The notes under the pieces are model-generated. The model worked only from the letters and a program-made list of their open reading frames with translations. It made no database searches and was not told the DNA's origin. Below, piece by piece: positions 21,906 through 34,263 of a DNA stretch of 64,000 nt. Source of the stretch: Fistulifera solaris (Eukaryota > Bacillariophyta > Bacillariophyceae > Naviculales > Stauroneidaceae). How positions within the stretch are numbered: the first letter of the stretch is position 1; every line of letters starts with the position of its first letter. Location: NCBI GenBank assembly GCA_030295235.1, contig AP026128.1, positions 868,001 through 932,000 of the forward strand, written 5' to 3'. The position numbers and the translations under genes were made by a program.

Positions 21906-24900
21906 ATGTTTATCACAGAAAAGTTGTTTGGTAGTCGCAGGACTGACGAAGAGGATGGTACAGCGAATGGTTTCTTTATTCAAACGCAATTATTACCACT
22001 TCTGATACAGTTGCAAAAGGAAACGCGAGGACGTCGGTTTCGAGTGAGTAGATCATCGTAAATATTTTGTTATGCTCTGTTAACGCTCGTTATTCTCACT
22101 TTTGACCTCCCTCTTGTAAACAGGAGATCCAAGCGCCACTGCAAGAAGCACTGACGGCTTTGCTGGCCTTTCAAAGTGAGGAATGGCCTCCCAAAAAACA
22201 GAATCAATCATCGGATGATAAACGACAAATAGACGAGGATGCTATCGAAGTTTCGACTACAGCAACTGACGTGAGCGAGGTATCCGAGGCTTCAGTTGAA
22301 GAGGAACCTTCTTCAGTCAAATCCGTAGAACAGAGTGCGCCAGACGACGACTTGCAAACCAAAGAACCCATGCACGAATCAGTCATTGCCGTCTGTGAGG
22401 CACTTATGTCCGTCGTGACACATCCGTCCCGAACACCCACTGTTTGTGAATTGGCTTTGGATGGAATCACACGACTGGTCAATAAAGGGTATGTTTCCGG
22501 TCGAGCGGGGAGTTCGCGAGACGAGGCTTCCGAACAGTCGTTGCTTCATCGGATTTTTGGAGAGTGTCACAAAATGCAACGAAATGACAGCAACAGTCGT
22601 TCAAGCAGCAGTTCTTTCGACGCTTCGAGCCATTTTGACGTCCCCGAAATGTGGTGTGCATGAAAACGCGTTGCTGATGGTGTTAAGAACTACTTTTCAT
22701 GTGTATCTCGTTGTTACTGATGACGCCAATAAAGAAATGGCGAGAGAAACACTGCAGGATATACTTAGAGTTGCTTTTACACGAATGGAAGAATTTGATC
22801 AAAAATATCAGGGATGGAAATCTGAGCAACACGTTGATCCAGTATCGAAAGATGAGGTTGTCGAAGCGGACGGTGTGACTTCCCAAAGTAAAGCGACAGA
22901 GCTCGTATCCGGTCAGGGAAGAAAAGGAGGGCGCCCTCCCTGATTCAGCCGCGTTCCCTTCACAATATCATAGTGATTGCTACGCTTTGTTTCGAATACT
23001 GTGCAAAATGAGTTCAAAAGAACTTCCTGCGGATACTGCTGACGAACCTGACCGGGCTCGACTTCTATTCGTTTCTTCACAAACTCAAACCGATCCTTTG
23101 GCACTGAACAGCAAAATCTTGGCCTTGGAGTGCATTCTTGTTGCCTTGGAATCGCATTGCGGACCAGCTTTTTGCCAGAGCGATCGATTCGGCCATCTGG
23201 TTCAGCACTACCTTTGCGTCTCGTTGCTCAAGAACTGCGTTTCCCACCACACGCAAATTGCATTCGTGTCGCAGAAGATCTTTGTTGTCTTGGTAAGATT
23301 CGTCTGCGTGCTTATGTGCTTATCAATGGGCGTTCTCACTTTCCTTCCTTCCGCTTTCTTAGATTCACAAATTCAGAGGCCAGTTAAAAGAAGAAATAGC
23401 GGTATTTCTTTCCAACGTATTTTTGCGGGTACTCGATTCCCCAAACATGTCATTCAAACAAAAGGCTGTTGTGTTGGAGTCACTACGTGGCCTTTGTGGG
23501 AACCCATTCTTACTGACCCAAATCTTTCTTCATTACGATTGTGATTTCGATGCCCCGAACCTCTATAAAGATATTGTACATTCGTTGACCAAATTGGGAG
23601 GAAAGGCGACAGCGTCTACTCCTCCAGTGAATAAGAAAGAGGCTGAACAGGAGTTTGAACTCAGCCTTGCTGGTATGGAAGTACTCGTTACAATTCTCAA
23701 GGCGTTCTTGCAAGCTCTAGGATTAAATGTAGACGGCGAAGAAGACGCGGACGATTTGGCAGGTGGGAAAATCCGTGAAATGCTAAACTTGAATGTGAAG
23801 TTGGATAGTCAAAACAACAATTCAAGCAATGGTCATAAGCAGACATCAGATGAGAGCGTCGCGTCGAGTGATATGCCTTCTCAGCCTGCATTTCCGAAAG
23901 CAGCGAAAGCGGTAGAAACCGAAACCAGCGCCGAAGGTGCTGGTCGAATCGTAGATGCGTTTGAGACCAAGCGAAAAGCGGAGCAAAATTTTGAGATTGG
24001 AGCGGTGAAATTCAACTTGTCTTTGAAGAACGGTTTGTTGTTTTTCATCGAGAACAATTTTGTTGAATTAGATGCTCGCGCCATTGCGCGCTTCTTCCTC
24101 GTTAATAGAGATAAGCTCGACAAGACACAAATGGGCGAAGCGCTAGGACGCGAACCTGATGCTGCTTTTGTAAAAGAAGAAGGTATCGATCCAGATAAAG
24201 GCGGGCCTGGATTTTGGCTTCGCATCCTTCATCATTACGTGGACGCTCAGGAATTTACTGGACTTATGTTCGACGATGCAATCCGGTCATTCCTTTCAGG
24301 CTTTCGACTACCTGGAGAGGCCCAGAAGATAGATCGCATCATGGAGAAATTTGCAGAAAGGTTCACAGCACAGAACCCTGAAATATTTCCTTCTGCTGAT
24401 ACGGCGTTCATTCTTGCGTTTTCCGTGATAATGCTGAACACTGACCTTCACAACCCAAGCATCAAGCCGGAAAAAGAATGACGGCCGATTCTTTTGTGAA
24501 GAACAACAGAGGCATCGGAGAGAACGGAAGCGATTTGCCGGAAGACTTCCTAAAGGGAATATTTGAACGGATCAAAGATAGACCATTTAGTCTGAAGGAG
24601 GATGATTTGGCAAGAGAACGTGCTGGAATTCAGACTCCAAGACAAATTTTTGACGCATCCGCATTTTTGACGGTTCTGCTCTTTTTGGTGCTGCCGATAC
24701 CGAGGAGAAGAAGCGGGAAAGATTCAAACAGGAACGAGATGAAATGATGGCCGCTACTCAAAAGCTTATTCGTCAGAGACCAGCTACATCGGAAAAATCT
24801 TCTTTGGATGCATCCAAGCTGACGGACTCTATCCCTCCTGGCGATGTTATTAAGCCCATGTTTGATGTTACGTGGGGCCCGATGATAGGTATCTTATCGC

Positions 24901-27900
24901 AAGTCCTCGAGTGTACAGACGACGAGCGCATGGTCTCAGTCTGCCTCCACGGATTTCAATACGCAGTCAAGCTGGCGTCCCCAAATCACATGTCTCTTAC
25001 ACGTGACACTTTTGTGTCTTCTCTGGCTAAGTTTACGTTTCTTGGCTCGATCAAAGAAATGAAGCAGAAAAATGTCGAGAGTATTCGCACGCTATTGGAG
25101 ATTGCGATATCAGATGGCGAGCACCTCGGTGATAGTTGGGGATCTGTGTTACGATGCATATCTCAACTAGCTAGACTTCGATTGAGTGCGTCTGGGCTTG
25201 ATTCAGACGAATCATTTTTGATAGAAAAGGATAAATTCAAGCCTAGCCCTACTGCCCCTAAGATGGGCGGCTTTTTTCGTTCAAGTTCTTCACGAAGCCA
25301 GCAATTCAAAATCGATTCAGCGAGAGAGACCGAAGAAATGAACGGACGGGCGGTTCTCGAATCAATACAGGAAGTGCTCATCGACAAAGTATTCTCATCA
25401 ACTGTGAATTTGTCAGCTCGAAGCTTGGCACATTTCATATCACAGTTAATTACTGTCTCTTCCACCGAAATCGATCGCTCATCGCATAGAAGTATTGCGG
25501 GCGTTGAATCTCTCAGTGGTACAACAGCAATATCAGACGCAAGTAGGAGAGGCAAAGGGGATGGACCAAGCATCTTCTCTCTTCAGAGACTTGTCGATGT
25601 AGCCGATTACAACATGGACGTTCGACCCAGACTGGTCTGGACTCAGATATGGGAGTTGATGGCCGACTATTTTGCCCAGAACGCTTGTCACTCGAATGCA
25701 ATGGTGAGCGTTTTCGCGATCGATTCCTTAAAGCAATTGAGCTTCAAGTTTTTAGACAAGCCGGAGCTCTCCGAATTCAACTTCCAGCGTCTTTTCCTTA
25801 ACCCTTTCTTGGTGGTGATGGAGAACAAAAACAGCAGAGAAGATATCCGTGATTTGGTTCTGCAGTGTGTCGACAACATCATCCGTACCAAGGCGTGTAA
25901 TCTTAGAAGCGGCTGGAAGGTCATTTTTTCAATTCTCACATGCTCCGCAAACGACCCAAGCGAGAAAATTGAAACCCTCGGAATTGCAATACTCCAGCGG
26001 TTACTGGACGAGCACTTAGACGATGTGTTCAGAGTTGAAGGAGGAACAGACGCTTCGCAGGAAAATGCGGACCTTACTATTACCGAGAAACGAAATAGAA
26101 ATGTTCACACAGAAGATTTTGTAAATCTATGCAAGACATCTCTCTCATTTGTGATAAAGGAAGAGTTCGACTTACCGCGTCCAGTTGGGCTGTCTATGAG
26201 GGCCCTTTGTCACACTGCCATCTACGCCGACTTACTGGCTGCACGTCGTGTTTTGCCCCCGGAAACGAGTATTCAGGTAAGTAATTATTAAGAACATCGA
26301 CTCACAGTTGTTGATTCACAGTCCTGTCTCACTTCATCGCTTATTTTTCAGTTCGACAACGAAGCAGGTCATGGCTTTACTTATTCAGGACTTTCACAAA
26401 AAGAAGCATCGGAAATGGTGTTGTGGCGTCCAATTTTCGACGGTCTTGCGAAAGGGGTTCAGATACTGGCTCGTGGAGACGAGGGTGGTGTCGGGTGTCT
26501 TATTGCCCGGTCTAGTTTGCTGGCTATCAGAGCAATCTTGTTGAGGCATCATGAGATCTTTACTGCTAGTCAGCTCTCCGTGATTCTCGATCAAACAATA
26601 ATTCCGTGCTTTGAGGCCGCTGTTGAGAACGATAAATCGCATGTCAGCAGAATAATATCAGAATCACCTACAGTTTCTAACGTGGATTTCGTTGAAACAC
26701 CTTTACCACCCCCACCTCCCGTTGACGACCCTAAATTATCTTTGTTCGAAGAAATGACGTCTCAGAAACGCAAATTAGGACCTGCAGAACTCATGCTAGA
26801 AGCAAGCTTTACGGATTTGCGGCATGGTGGGGACGGAGATCTTCGTTATGCTTACGAACTCGCCAAGAGAGACGATGTCGCTAGTATTGAAAACAGCGTA
26901 CAACCGTTCCCGGATAGTTGGATCGCAACAACTGCTGTCTTCGCCCTGGGACTTTTGACGGATATTACTTCTCTCATCCTGACAGAAATGTCGGCTTCGG
27001 ACATAGAAAAGATTTGGCCGATCATTGCCCAGGTTTACAAACTGTGGTTTATAGGAAAGCAATCGCCACAAAGATGGCACCCTTGTGAGGCTCTCGTCCG
27101 CATCTCGTGTCAGGAAATTGGGAGATTGTCCGAGCGGATACTTGACAAGGGAGAAAGCAAAATCTGGATGTCTCTACTTTCTTCCATTTACTACGACCTT
27201 TTGAAGGAAAGCCGAACAAGTCAAGTTAATGGGCATCGAGATTTGCTGACTAGGAAGGAAGCAGTTGTTGCGAGACCTGTCATGCCAAGATTGGCGGGAC
27301 AGTTATCGAGCAGCGTCGGGTCAGAGATCGAAACGGTGTATGGCATCGGAGAAATTGTAGAATTACGACAAAACGAGACGGACAAAGACCTAGAAATTCT
27401 CGTTATCACTCTGCAGTGGAATGCGACACTTTTCTTTACAAGAGAGCGCAACGAGGATTCTAACGATAGAGAATCTTTGGGGACAGAGCAAGGTACGTCA
27501 TTCATCTTTCGTATGGACCAAACATTTACTCGATCTGACGCAATTTCCTTCAGCACCACCTATGGCTTACTATGAGGCAACAGTGCCTTTTCTGAAAGTC
27601 CGATGCATTGGTGCATTTTGTTTGAATCAGTCGATTCTTTCGACGCTCCCCTTTTGATCCCAAAGTCGACAGACCGCGAACTTGTGTCGTCCCTGCTGCA
27701 AGGTGTGCTAGAATCTCGCAACGTGGCTGCTGACTTGTCCGCCGATGAAAATATTGCCACTGCTTTCCAAGAGTCTTTGGTCAGCGATTGGGGCGACGGT
27801 GTTGCCATGCCCGATGTCGAATCTGCCGCGCGAGAGTCGCTGCACCACGGGAGTGCGGTGTTCTTTCTCGCGCAGGAAGCTGTCGCTGCCAAAGCAGCAG

Positions 27901-28297
27901 TTCAACTTCTTTCCATGCTGTATGTATGTCCCGGCATCGAAAATGGTTGGTCCAAGCCTGACTTTGCCGAACCGTTTTTATTGGAATTTTCCAAGATACC
28001 ATGAAAAAGTTTTTAGATTCCGAATACTCTCAAGGCCATCTGGTGGACCCAAATGCTTGGCGATATGCCGGTGAGCGCAGTGGAAAGCCAGCCCTGTACT
28101 GCACCTATTTCGTTCCCGTCATCAAGGAGCTACTAAAGATGGTCAACGACATGTCGATGGAGCAACTTGAACGTCACAAACAAATCTATTATACCACGTT
28201 ATGTAAACTGATCCGCGTCCGAAGCGAGGATATTCGTTTTTTGGTCCAAGGAATATTTGAAACAAAGATAGCACCAATGATTGGCGCTACTCTGTAA
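21906..28297 (+). CDS. Large ARF guanine-nucleotide exchange factor, BIG/Sec7 type
   Basis: Starts MFITEKLFGSRR at 21906. Clear introns are 22044-22123, 23293-23362, 26277-26351 and 27493-27553. Domain order: DCB/HUS region (SDCYALFRILCKMSSKEL; SLRGLCGNPFLLTQIFLHYDC), Sec7 domain (about 24030-24640) with the catalytic glutamic finger in FRLPGEAQKIDR and VIMLNTDLHNP, then HDS repeats to the end. BIG proteins activate ARF GTPases at the trans-Golgi to start coat assembly. The frame breaks at about 22.57, 22.91, 24.47, 24.67, 27.62 and 27.99 kb. The last four sit on A or T runs (for example AAAAA 24471-24475, TTTTT 24664-24668, TTTT 27616-27619, TTTT 27987-27990), where one more base restores an unbroken family-like protein. 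About 1,900 residues are expected. Confidence 0.9.
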
Positions 28298-28812
28298 CAT
28301 AGACAGTAAATTCGAATAAATGAAGCCTTGTTAATTAAAGCTCAACCCAATGTTCGAAGCAGTCATAATCGTTTCGAGTTTTGAAAAATGATCCAATGCA
28401 TTTCAACAAGAGCGACTAACTTTTTCTTTACAGTTTACTGTGATTTATTTATTCACCCCTTAGCTTATCTTCACCCCTTTAGCTTTCCAGCTATTTTCCT
28501 TGGATCTGGCTCGCTTTCAAATGTCGCATACGACATATTCCACCACACTATTGCGTATTGGTACTCATGATGTCTAAGCACTAAACGTGATTACTTAAGG
28601 GAGGTTTAGCGTGTGACGAACGGTATCGTACATCGTACTAAATAAATCGAACATCGTCTTGTGTCCAAACATTTAGCTCTGAGCAAAATTGTACAACGGC
28701 TCTTGTTCAGTGGAACGAACAAGGCGTAAAACGAAAGTGACTCAAAACAGGTGACCAGTCCAATGCTTTTGTTTTCACATCATCAACTTCATTCAAGACC
28801 ACTCTTTCATTT
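28298..28812. other. Intergenic, no gene seen
   Basis: About 515 bp, AT-rich, between the ARF-GEF stop and the ceramide synthase start. It holds the 3' UTR of one gene and the promoter of the other. No repeat or RNA gene noticed. Confidence 0.5.
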
Positions 28813-30186
28813 ATGTTAAAGTGCTTGCGCATGGGAAAACAGAAAGTTGGCTTTACTATCGACCCTTATCACGGCTTTGTTTTTTGTTTTGTTGTCTTTG
28901 TGGGAGTCGTTAGCAATACGGATTTGACCATGACTGTTTTTGAGTTTAGTAATAATATTCGTATTGATTTAGAAGACTATCCACCCGCACCGGTGACATG
29001 GTTGACTGCTACAGTTGACACGGTTTGTTCTTTATTGCCATGTAATGACTGGAGAGAATCATTTGGAGTGCAAGACGACCCGTGGCTCTCTATGAGAGTG
29101 CCTTCTCTGAAAGAAGCGAGGCCAGAACTCTTGTCGTATTCGCAATTTTGTCACGACACGGGCCTCCCCCAAACATCCGCTTCTTCACTTTATCAATATG
29201 CCTTTGAAACGCCTTCGACGACACTGGGAGATCTGGGAAATCAATCGGCACTTTTGGCTACTCTAGCGGTTCTGATTGTATTGAGACTCGTAAAATCGGT
29301 CTTGTTGCCGTTATTCAGCTCCTACGGACGTAAAGCTGGGAGACTCACACACGGTGTTCAGTGGGAGAAAGATAACGAAGAAAGGATTCAAAAATTTGGG
29401 GAATATGTTTATCGACTTCTGTTCCACTCGGTGATTTCTATTTTCGGAATCCTTTACTTCCGAGATACCGAATGGTGGCGCCGCGAAGGATTCAACTTTG
29501 TCGGTACAAAGTCTCTATTTGAGAATTATCCAGAGCAGTCCATTGCGCCGAGTCTGGCATGGTATTACATTGTTCAAGCCGCATACAACGCAGACGCCAT
29601 GATTTCGCTACTCGAAATCAGCTTTGACGTGCAATTCCAGAATCCGTTCGCCAAGTCCAAGTCCAAGTCCAAGTTTCAATCACCGGTCGCATTCCGGTGG
29701 AGCAAAAATGTGCGCGGAGACTTTTCAGAAATGTTCGTGCATCATATTGTGACCAACGCGCTTTGTTTCGGTAGCTCCATCTGTCGATTGAATCGCACGG
29801 GCAGTATGGTGTTCCTACTTCATGATGTTTCAGATGTGCCTGTCGATCTCAGTAAGCTTGCAAACTTTTTGAAATGGAAGGTGACCACCGTGGTCTTCTT
29901 TGCAACCATGACACTGACATGGATGGTAACTCGACTCTACCTCCTTCCCTTTGTCATCTTTTCGGCTGCGTTACGTTACTCCCACTACACTATGCAAACC
30001 GGAATGGACCCCATGCTTTGGGTGTGTTATCGTCACTTTTTCTATGTCATGTTATCGGTTCTCATTCTCCTTCATCTTTCCTGGTTCACCATGTTCATTC
30101 GCATGTTCCTTACGCTTGTTACAAAAAATGAGTGCCACGACTACTCAGAGCATAAGAACGGCGAACAGAGCCACCCTCAACGCTAG
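28813..30186 (+). CDS. Ceramide synthase (TLC/Lag1 domain)
   Basis: 457 residues with several membrane segments. The Lag1 motif is present in GDFSEMFVHHIVTNALCFGS, with the adjacent His pair, and in FLLHDVSDVPVDLSKL, with the two Asp needed for acylation of sphingoid bases. The enzyme sits in the ER and joins fatty acyl-CoA to dihydrosphingosine. The long N-terminal part (about 160 residues before LLATLAVLIVLRLVKSVLLP) has no Hox-like domain. A 6-bp microrepeat (four AAGTCC units near 29651) encodes KSKSKSKF just before the TLC core. The called stop gives a polar tail. One base less in the AAAAAA run near 30123 would instead give a basic tail ending GKKKTS at 30241, so the C-terminus is uncertain. 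Confidence 0.88.
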   Translation: MLKCLRMGKQKVGFTIDPYHGFVFCFVVFVGVVSNTDLTMTVFEFSNNIRIDLEDYPPAPVTWLTATVDTVCSLLPCNDWRESFGVQDDPWLSMRVPSLKEARPELLSYSQFCHDTGLPQTSASSLYQYAFETPSTTLGDLGNQSALLATLAVLIVLRLVKSVLLPLFSSYGRKAGRLTHGVQWEKDNEERIQKFGEYVYRLLFHSVISIFGILYFRDTEWWRREGFNFVGTKSLFENYPEQSIAPSLAWYYIVQAAYNADAMISLLEISFDVQFQNPFAKSKSKSKFQSPVAFRWSKNVRGDFSEMFVHHIVTNALCFGSSICRLNRTGSMVFLLHDVSDVPVDLSKLANFLKWKVTTVVFFATMTLTWMVTRLYLLPFVIFSAALRYSHYTMQTGMDPMLWVCYRHFFYVMLSVLILLHLSWFTMFIRMFLTLVTKNECHDYSEHKNGEQSHPQR

Positions 30187-30344
30187 TACAACGAATGGGT
30201 CGAGCGTCGGGGTGAAGAACGGAAAGAAGAAAACGAGCTAACCTACTTGAAAATAATAATCAACGTAAATTTCTCTATTGTACACCAATTTTGTAGTCTA
30301 ATTGTCGGGGACAAAACGTCGAGAACCGTCATGTCTATTGTATT

Positions 30345-32504
30345 TCAAAGTTTACGGCTCCGATCCTGCTGAATTAATTTTGCTGCTCGACTTGCCACAA
30401 CGCAGATGGTGCTATGAGTGTTACCACTCGGGACAAAAGGGATGATTCCGCCATCTACAATACGCAATCCGGTGACACCGCGAACACGTAGACGCCCGTC
30501 GACAACGGCATTCGGATCATCCGAAGCCCCCATCTTGGTTGAACCAACCCAGTGGGCGTTCGGAAGATGATTTTCGTGCACATGCCTCAGCAGGTTCTCT
30601 CCAGTCACATGCGCTCCAGGATATGTTTCCGTTCCGGTGTGTAAAGACAACGGCGCCGTCGATTGAATGCGACGGACCTGCTCCATTCCCCAAACCAGTC
30701 GTTGTATATCTCGACTAGATAAGTACTCTTTCCGTTCGACAGGCAGATCAATGACAGGGAGCTTGAATCCTTCGAGAGACAAGCGCTCAATGGTATTCTC
30801 CGACTGACTTGGCACATCATAAGCTACTTCCTCAATGTCATTGAACGGATGATTATCGCGTGATGTATTCCTTGTAGCCGGTTCACTACTAGCATGAACC
30901 TGATAGCGTGCATCAGGACTAAGAAGTGCAACAGTCACCAACATTGTACTAGCACGCAACTTCTTTAATTCCATGTGATTGGCGTAACGAAGAATGTGAG
31001 GCTCTGTAAGCCGCGGGAAAAGAGTAAGTTGGATGTCGGGCGTTTCGTCTGTCGCCCAAGGAGACCGCAAGAAACCACCAGCAGAAAACCCAGCCGAGCC
31101 AAGCGTCCCCAATTTTTCGGAGAGAAGAAGTCTGTCATTCTCTGATATCTTTGTCACATTCGCGCCCAGGTTGGTTAGTTCCTGGACCGCCACTAAATAA
31201 TCTTCCAGTTCGTCGCCGATCGTATAGATCGACGTCGCTTCCATGGCTAGCTCAGGATGGATAGCAAAGGACAAACCAACAACGGGATGATCTTGAAGAT
31301 TTTTTCCTACACCAGGAAGGTCAAGCGCTTTCCCGTTTGGTCCGATTCCTGAGTTCACCAAAATCTGAGGCGTCATGATAGCTCCCGACGACAAGATGAC
31401 TTCAGCATGGGTTATATCAGTGAGCATATATTTTCGGACGTTCCCCATTTCGGTTAACAATTCGACACCGCATGCACGTAATCCAAGCGGACCATTTCCA
31501 AATAAGACCCGTGTCACTGTCAATCCAGTTCGAATCACAAGATTAGCCGGTGGCTTTCTTCGTCCTAACAGAGCCTGCGCAACGGAATCACGTACACCGT
31601 CCTTAATGTTAAACTCGTAGTAACCCATTCCCAGGCGTTCTTCACCGCTGTTGAAGCCTTTCAATAAAATAGGCCAGCCCGTTCGGTTAGCAGCTTCCAA
31701 AAAGAGAGGAGTAATAGCGTCCACGACTTCCGCCGTTGGATAAGCAGTCGCTATAGGTCCCTCTGAGCCCCTGCCTTCGACCTTCCCCATCTTTGCTTCG
31801 AAGTCTTCCAATTGAATGTATTCCTCCAAAGCAGTTTCCCATGTCCATTCAGACACGTTCCAGGCTTCAATATCTTGTCGTAAGGCACGCACATTGATCA
31901 TGGCATTGTGCAAACCACTGCCTCCTAAGCCGCGCCCTAACAAAGTTTTTTCAATAGGCCAGTGATGCCCCGACGCAAACGGCATGGGAAGAGCTTGCTG
32001 TCGATCTCTAGCACTTGCCACACCGCTCCAAAAGAGCGGTATATCCATAAAATTTAAGTTTTTATCGTTGAGAACGGCAGCTTGACTCGCGGTTCCCGAT
32101 TCAATGAGAACCAGCCGTAAATCGGGAAAGGCTTCCGCGAGTTTGGTTGCGACCAGAATCCCGGCCGGCCCTCCACCGACAATGATGTAGTCAAAGTAAC
32201 TCGTTGTAGTAGAAAGTGACGTGGGTGGACGATGGAAGAGAAAGGAGTGCAGTAAGACGCTCAAAGTGATGACAACAAATATTGTGCCCAACCACAACAT
32301 CCAATGCAATGACCACTTTCCTCCTTTGTGACCCGGATTTTCTCCCTTTAGAAGCGGGCTACTGTCTTGCTGCTCGATGGCTTCAAAAGGAGCTTTCTGA
32401 AGGGGAGTAGATTGATGCTGATACGATCCATTTGGCTCGTCGTCTAAATCGTATTGCGTTCGGGGATACGTCGTGTCGTCGTTGCGATCTTCGATTAAGC
32501 TCAT
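30345..32504 (-). CDS. Membrane-anchored GMC-family FAD oxidoreductase
   Basis: 719 residues, single exon. A cytosolic-type polar N-terminus precedes one membrane segment (about 68-90, MLWLGTIFVVITLSVLLHSF), then the catalytic domain begins with the FAD motif YIIVGGGPAGILVATKLAE at about 106. GMC signature stretches follow: LGRGLGGSGLHNAMINVR and LSSGAIMTPQILVNSGIGP. Near the C-terminus the active-site His lies in NAHWVGSTKMG and a second in PSGNTHSTI. GMC enzymes oxidise alcohols, choline, glucose or long-chain alcohols. The substrate cannot be read here. The signal anchor suggests type II insertion with a luminal or extracellular catalytic domain (inference). Confidence 0.9.
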   Translation of the reverse strand: MSLIEDRNDDTTYPRTQYDLDDEPNGSYQHQSTPLQKAPFEAIEQQDSSPLLKGENPGHKGGKWSLHWMLWLGTIFVVITLSVLLHSFLFHRPPTSLSTTTSYFDYIIVGGGPAGILVATKLAEAFPDLRLVLIESGTASQAAVLNDKNLNFMDIPLFWSGVASARDRQQALPMPFASGHHWPIEKTLLGRGLGGSGLHNAMINVRALRQDIEAWNVSEWTWETALEEYIQLEDFEAKMGKVEGRGSEGPIATAYPTAEVVDAITPLFLEAANRTGWPILLKGFNSGEERLGMGYYEFNIKDGVRDSVAQALLGRRKPPANLVIRTGLTVTRVLFGNGPLGLRACGVELLTEMGNVRKYMLTDITHAEVILSSGAIMTPQILVNSGIGPNGKALDLPGVGKNLQDHPVVGLSFAIHPELAMEATSIYTIGDELEDYLVAVQELTNLGANVTKISENDRLLLSEKLGTLGSAGFSAGGFLRSPWATDETPDIQLTLFPRLTEPHILRYANHMELKKLRASTMLVTVALLSPDARYQVHASSEPATRNTSRDNHPFNDIEEVAYDVPSQSENTIERLSLEGFKLPVIDLPVERKEYLSSRDIQRLVWGMEQVRRIQSTAPLSLHTGTETYPGAHVTGENLLRHVHENHLPNAHWVGSTKMGASDDPNAVVDGRLRVRGVTGLRIVDGGIIPFVPSGNTHSTICVVASRAAKLIQQDRSRKL

Positions 32505-33059
32505 TCGATTGCCGTGTGTATCATATCAGGGTCGCAGTCTGCAATTGATAAACGATGCTTATGAAGTTTTGGGCACGCTAAATCAAAGAGGAAGGAACGA
32601 AAACAAACTAAAGACAATAACGGAGCTCACATGAAAGATAATAATGCGAAAAAGATTGCATAGAAAAAGATCGAAAACACAAATGAGCCGTCATCTATGT
32701 CTTTGCCTTACATAATACTTCATAGTTTGGTGCTGGTGAGACATTCTCTGCGGTGGTCACGTTTACCATGTTTTCGCTAGGATGACCCCTCATTAGTCCC
32801 TCTTAGATTCTACAGGATTCTACCTCACTCCCCACGCGACCTCCCTAAAAAGTGCCCCAGAAACGGTTAAAACACTTGAAGATATGACATAGCTGGAATC
32901 ATTCCATGCTCCGCGATACAACACCATTACATTGAACCGAACGTATCTTTTTGCAATAAAGGACGCCTATTCATAACGCAACTTAATCTTTTTGATAATA
33001 AAAAGAGTGTTTTTGCATGCTCTATTCTGATTGATTCTCTCTATAATTAACTCTTTTGT
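32505..33059. other. Intergenic, no gene seen
   Basis: About 555 bp between two leftward genes, AT-rich with no open frame of interest and no repeat noticed. Confidence 0.5.
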
Positions 33060-34263
33060 TTATGCGGTAAATCCAACATGTGTTGCTTGCCAAGCGTGAG
33101 CGTCGCGAACAGTCTTTCGTTCCGGGTAGTCTTTCTCCGCTTTCTTCCAGCCTCCACCTCTCTCCCTTCCTCCCGGAACATAGTCACCAAACATTTTCGA
33201 GACTTGTAGTGGATCGAAATTCTGTGCCTGAACGCTACCAAAAACATGCCATGAAGGCTTTGTGGCCAGTTTGAGACTCTTTCTGTTCGAGTGTTCGGCA
33301 GCGCGGTATACATATTTTATTTGCCAAACATCGTCAAACGTGCGTCCTTTGTAATCCAGCTGTAAAAGAATGAAGCCAAGAACGGTTAATTGTATAGGGT
33401 GAGGAAAGGAAGACCAGATATGACTCAGATTGATAAACGCAAAGAACACTTACTGGGCACCCTTCAAAAGGACCGCAACCCAACTTCCGGGCTAGATGAG
33501 CTATTTCCGAATGTTTCCAAGAAATGACCGTCAGCTTGCCGCACATTTGACCCGACTGCAAGAACGTAAGGATCTCGTTGGTCATTTCCACTGCACGGTG
33601 AACAGGGTATGAATCATCAATGGTGACACCGGCTTTGGTTGCCAGTGGCTCTACGGTTTCGATTTCACGAAAGTTCATCTTGCGTGCATTGTCACGACCT
33701 GAGGGACTCAAGGCAAAAATGTAACTCGGCATGGGCCACCGATCGTTCTTTTCATCACCGAATAAAGAAGCAAGAAAGACGGAGCGTTCAAATCCTTCGT
33801 ACGAGCAATGCTCTCGGATATCTCCTTTTTCACAGTGACGAACGATCATCACGGTTGCCTCGCAGCCATCAGCAACCGGCATGTAATGTGTTTGTCCGTG
33901 ATCGTCTGTTATTTTCCTTGCATACTTGTTTTTCGGGTCAAAGTCTATCAGACGGGCGGCGCGGAATGAATCTGCAATCCTCTGCGCTTCTCGGATGTTT
34001 TTCGTCGTTTCGACAGTCAGAGTGAGACCGTGCGTCTCTGCTATGTCGCGTTCACGTTCGGTAGGCCAGTATTCAACGAATTTTGTCACCGTGGAGACAA
34101 CCCACATGCAGCAGCAGCATAACAGAGAAAAAGCCAATGCCCATCGAAAGGAAACTCGGATGGCGCGAATGTTTTTGCGCCCTGAAACGAGCTCCGATGT
34201 TTCGTCTTGCTGATCGCCATCTTCCGCAAGGTCAATGCGAGACTTCTGGTAAGGTTGATACAT
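33060..34263 (-). CDS. Membrane-anchored histidine phosphatase (phosphoglycerate mutase-like fold)
   Basis: Two exons read downwards: 34263-33454 and 33359-33060, with a 94-bp GTAAGTG...TTTTACAG intron, giving 369 residues. A membrane segment (WALAFSLLCCCCMWVVSTVT) near residue 50 anchors the protein. The catalytic motif is VMIVRHCEKGD, with Cys where most members have Gly (RHG). The second conserved His is in ISWKHSEIAHLARKLG. The C-terminal exon adds about 100 residues containing DYKGRTFDDVWQIKYVY. Such enzymes transfer or remove phosphate through a phosphohistidine. Four consecutive cysteines in the membrane segment could be acylated. Substrate unknown. Confidence 0.75.
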
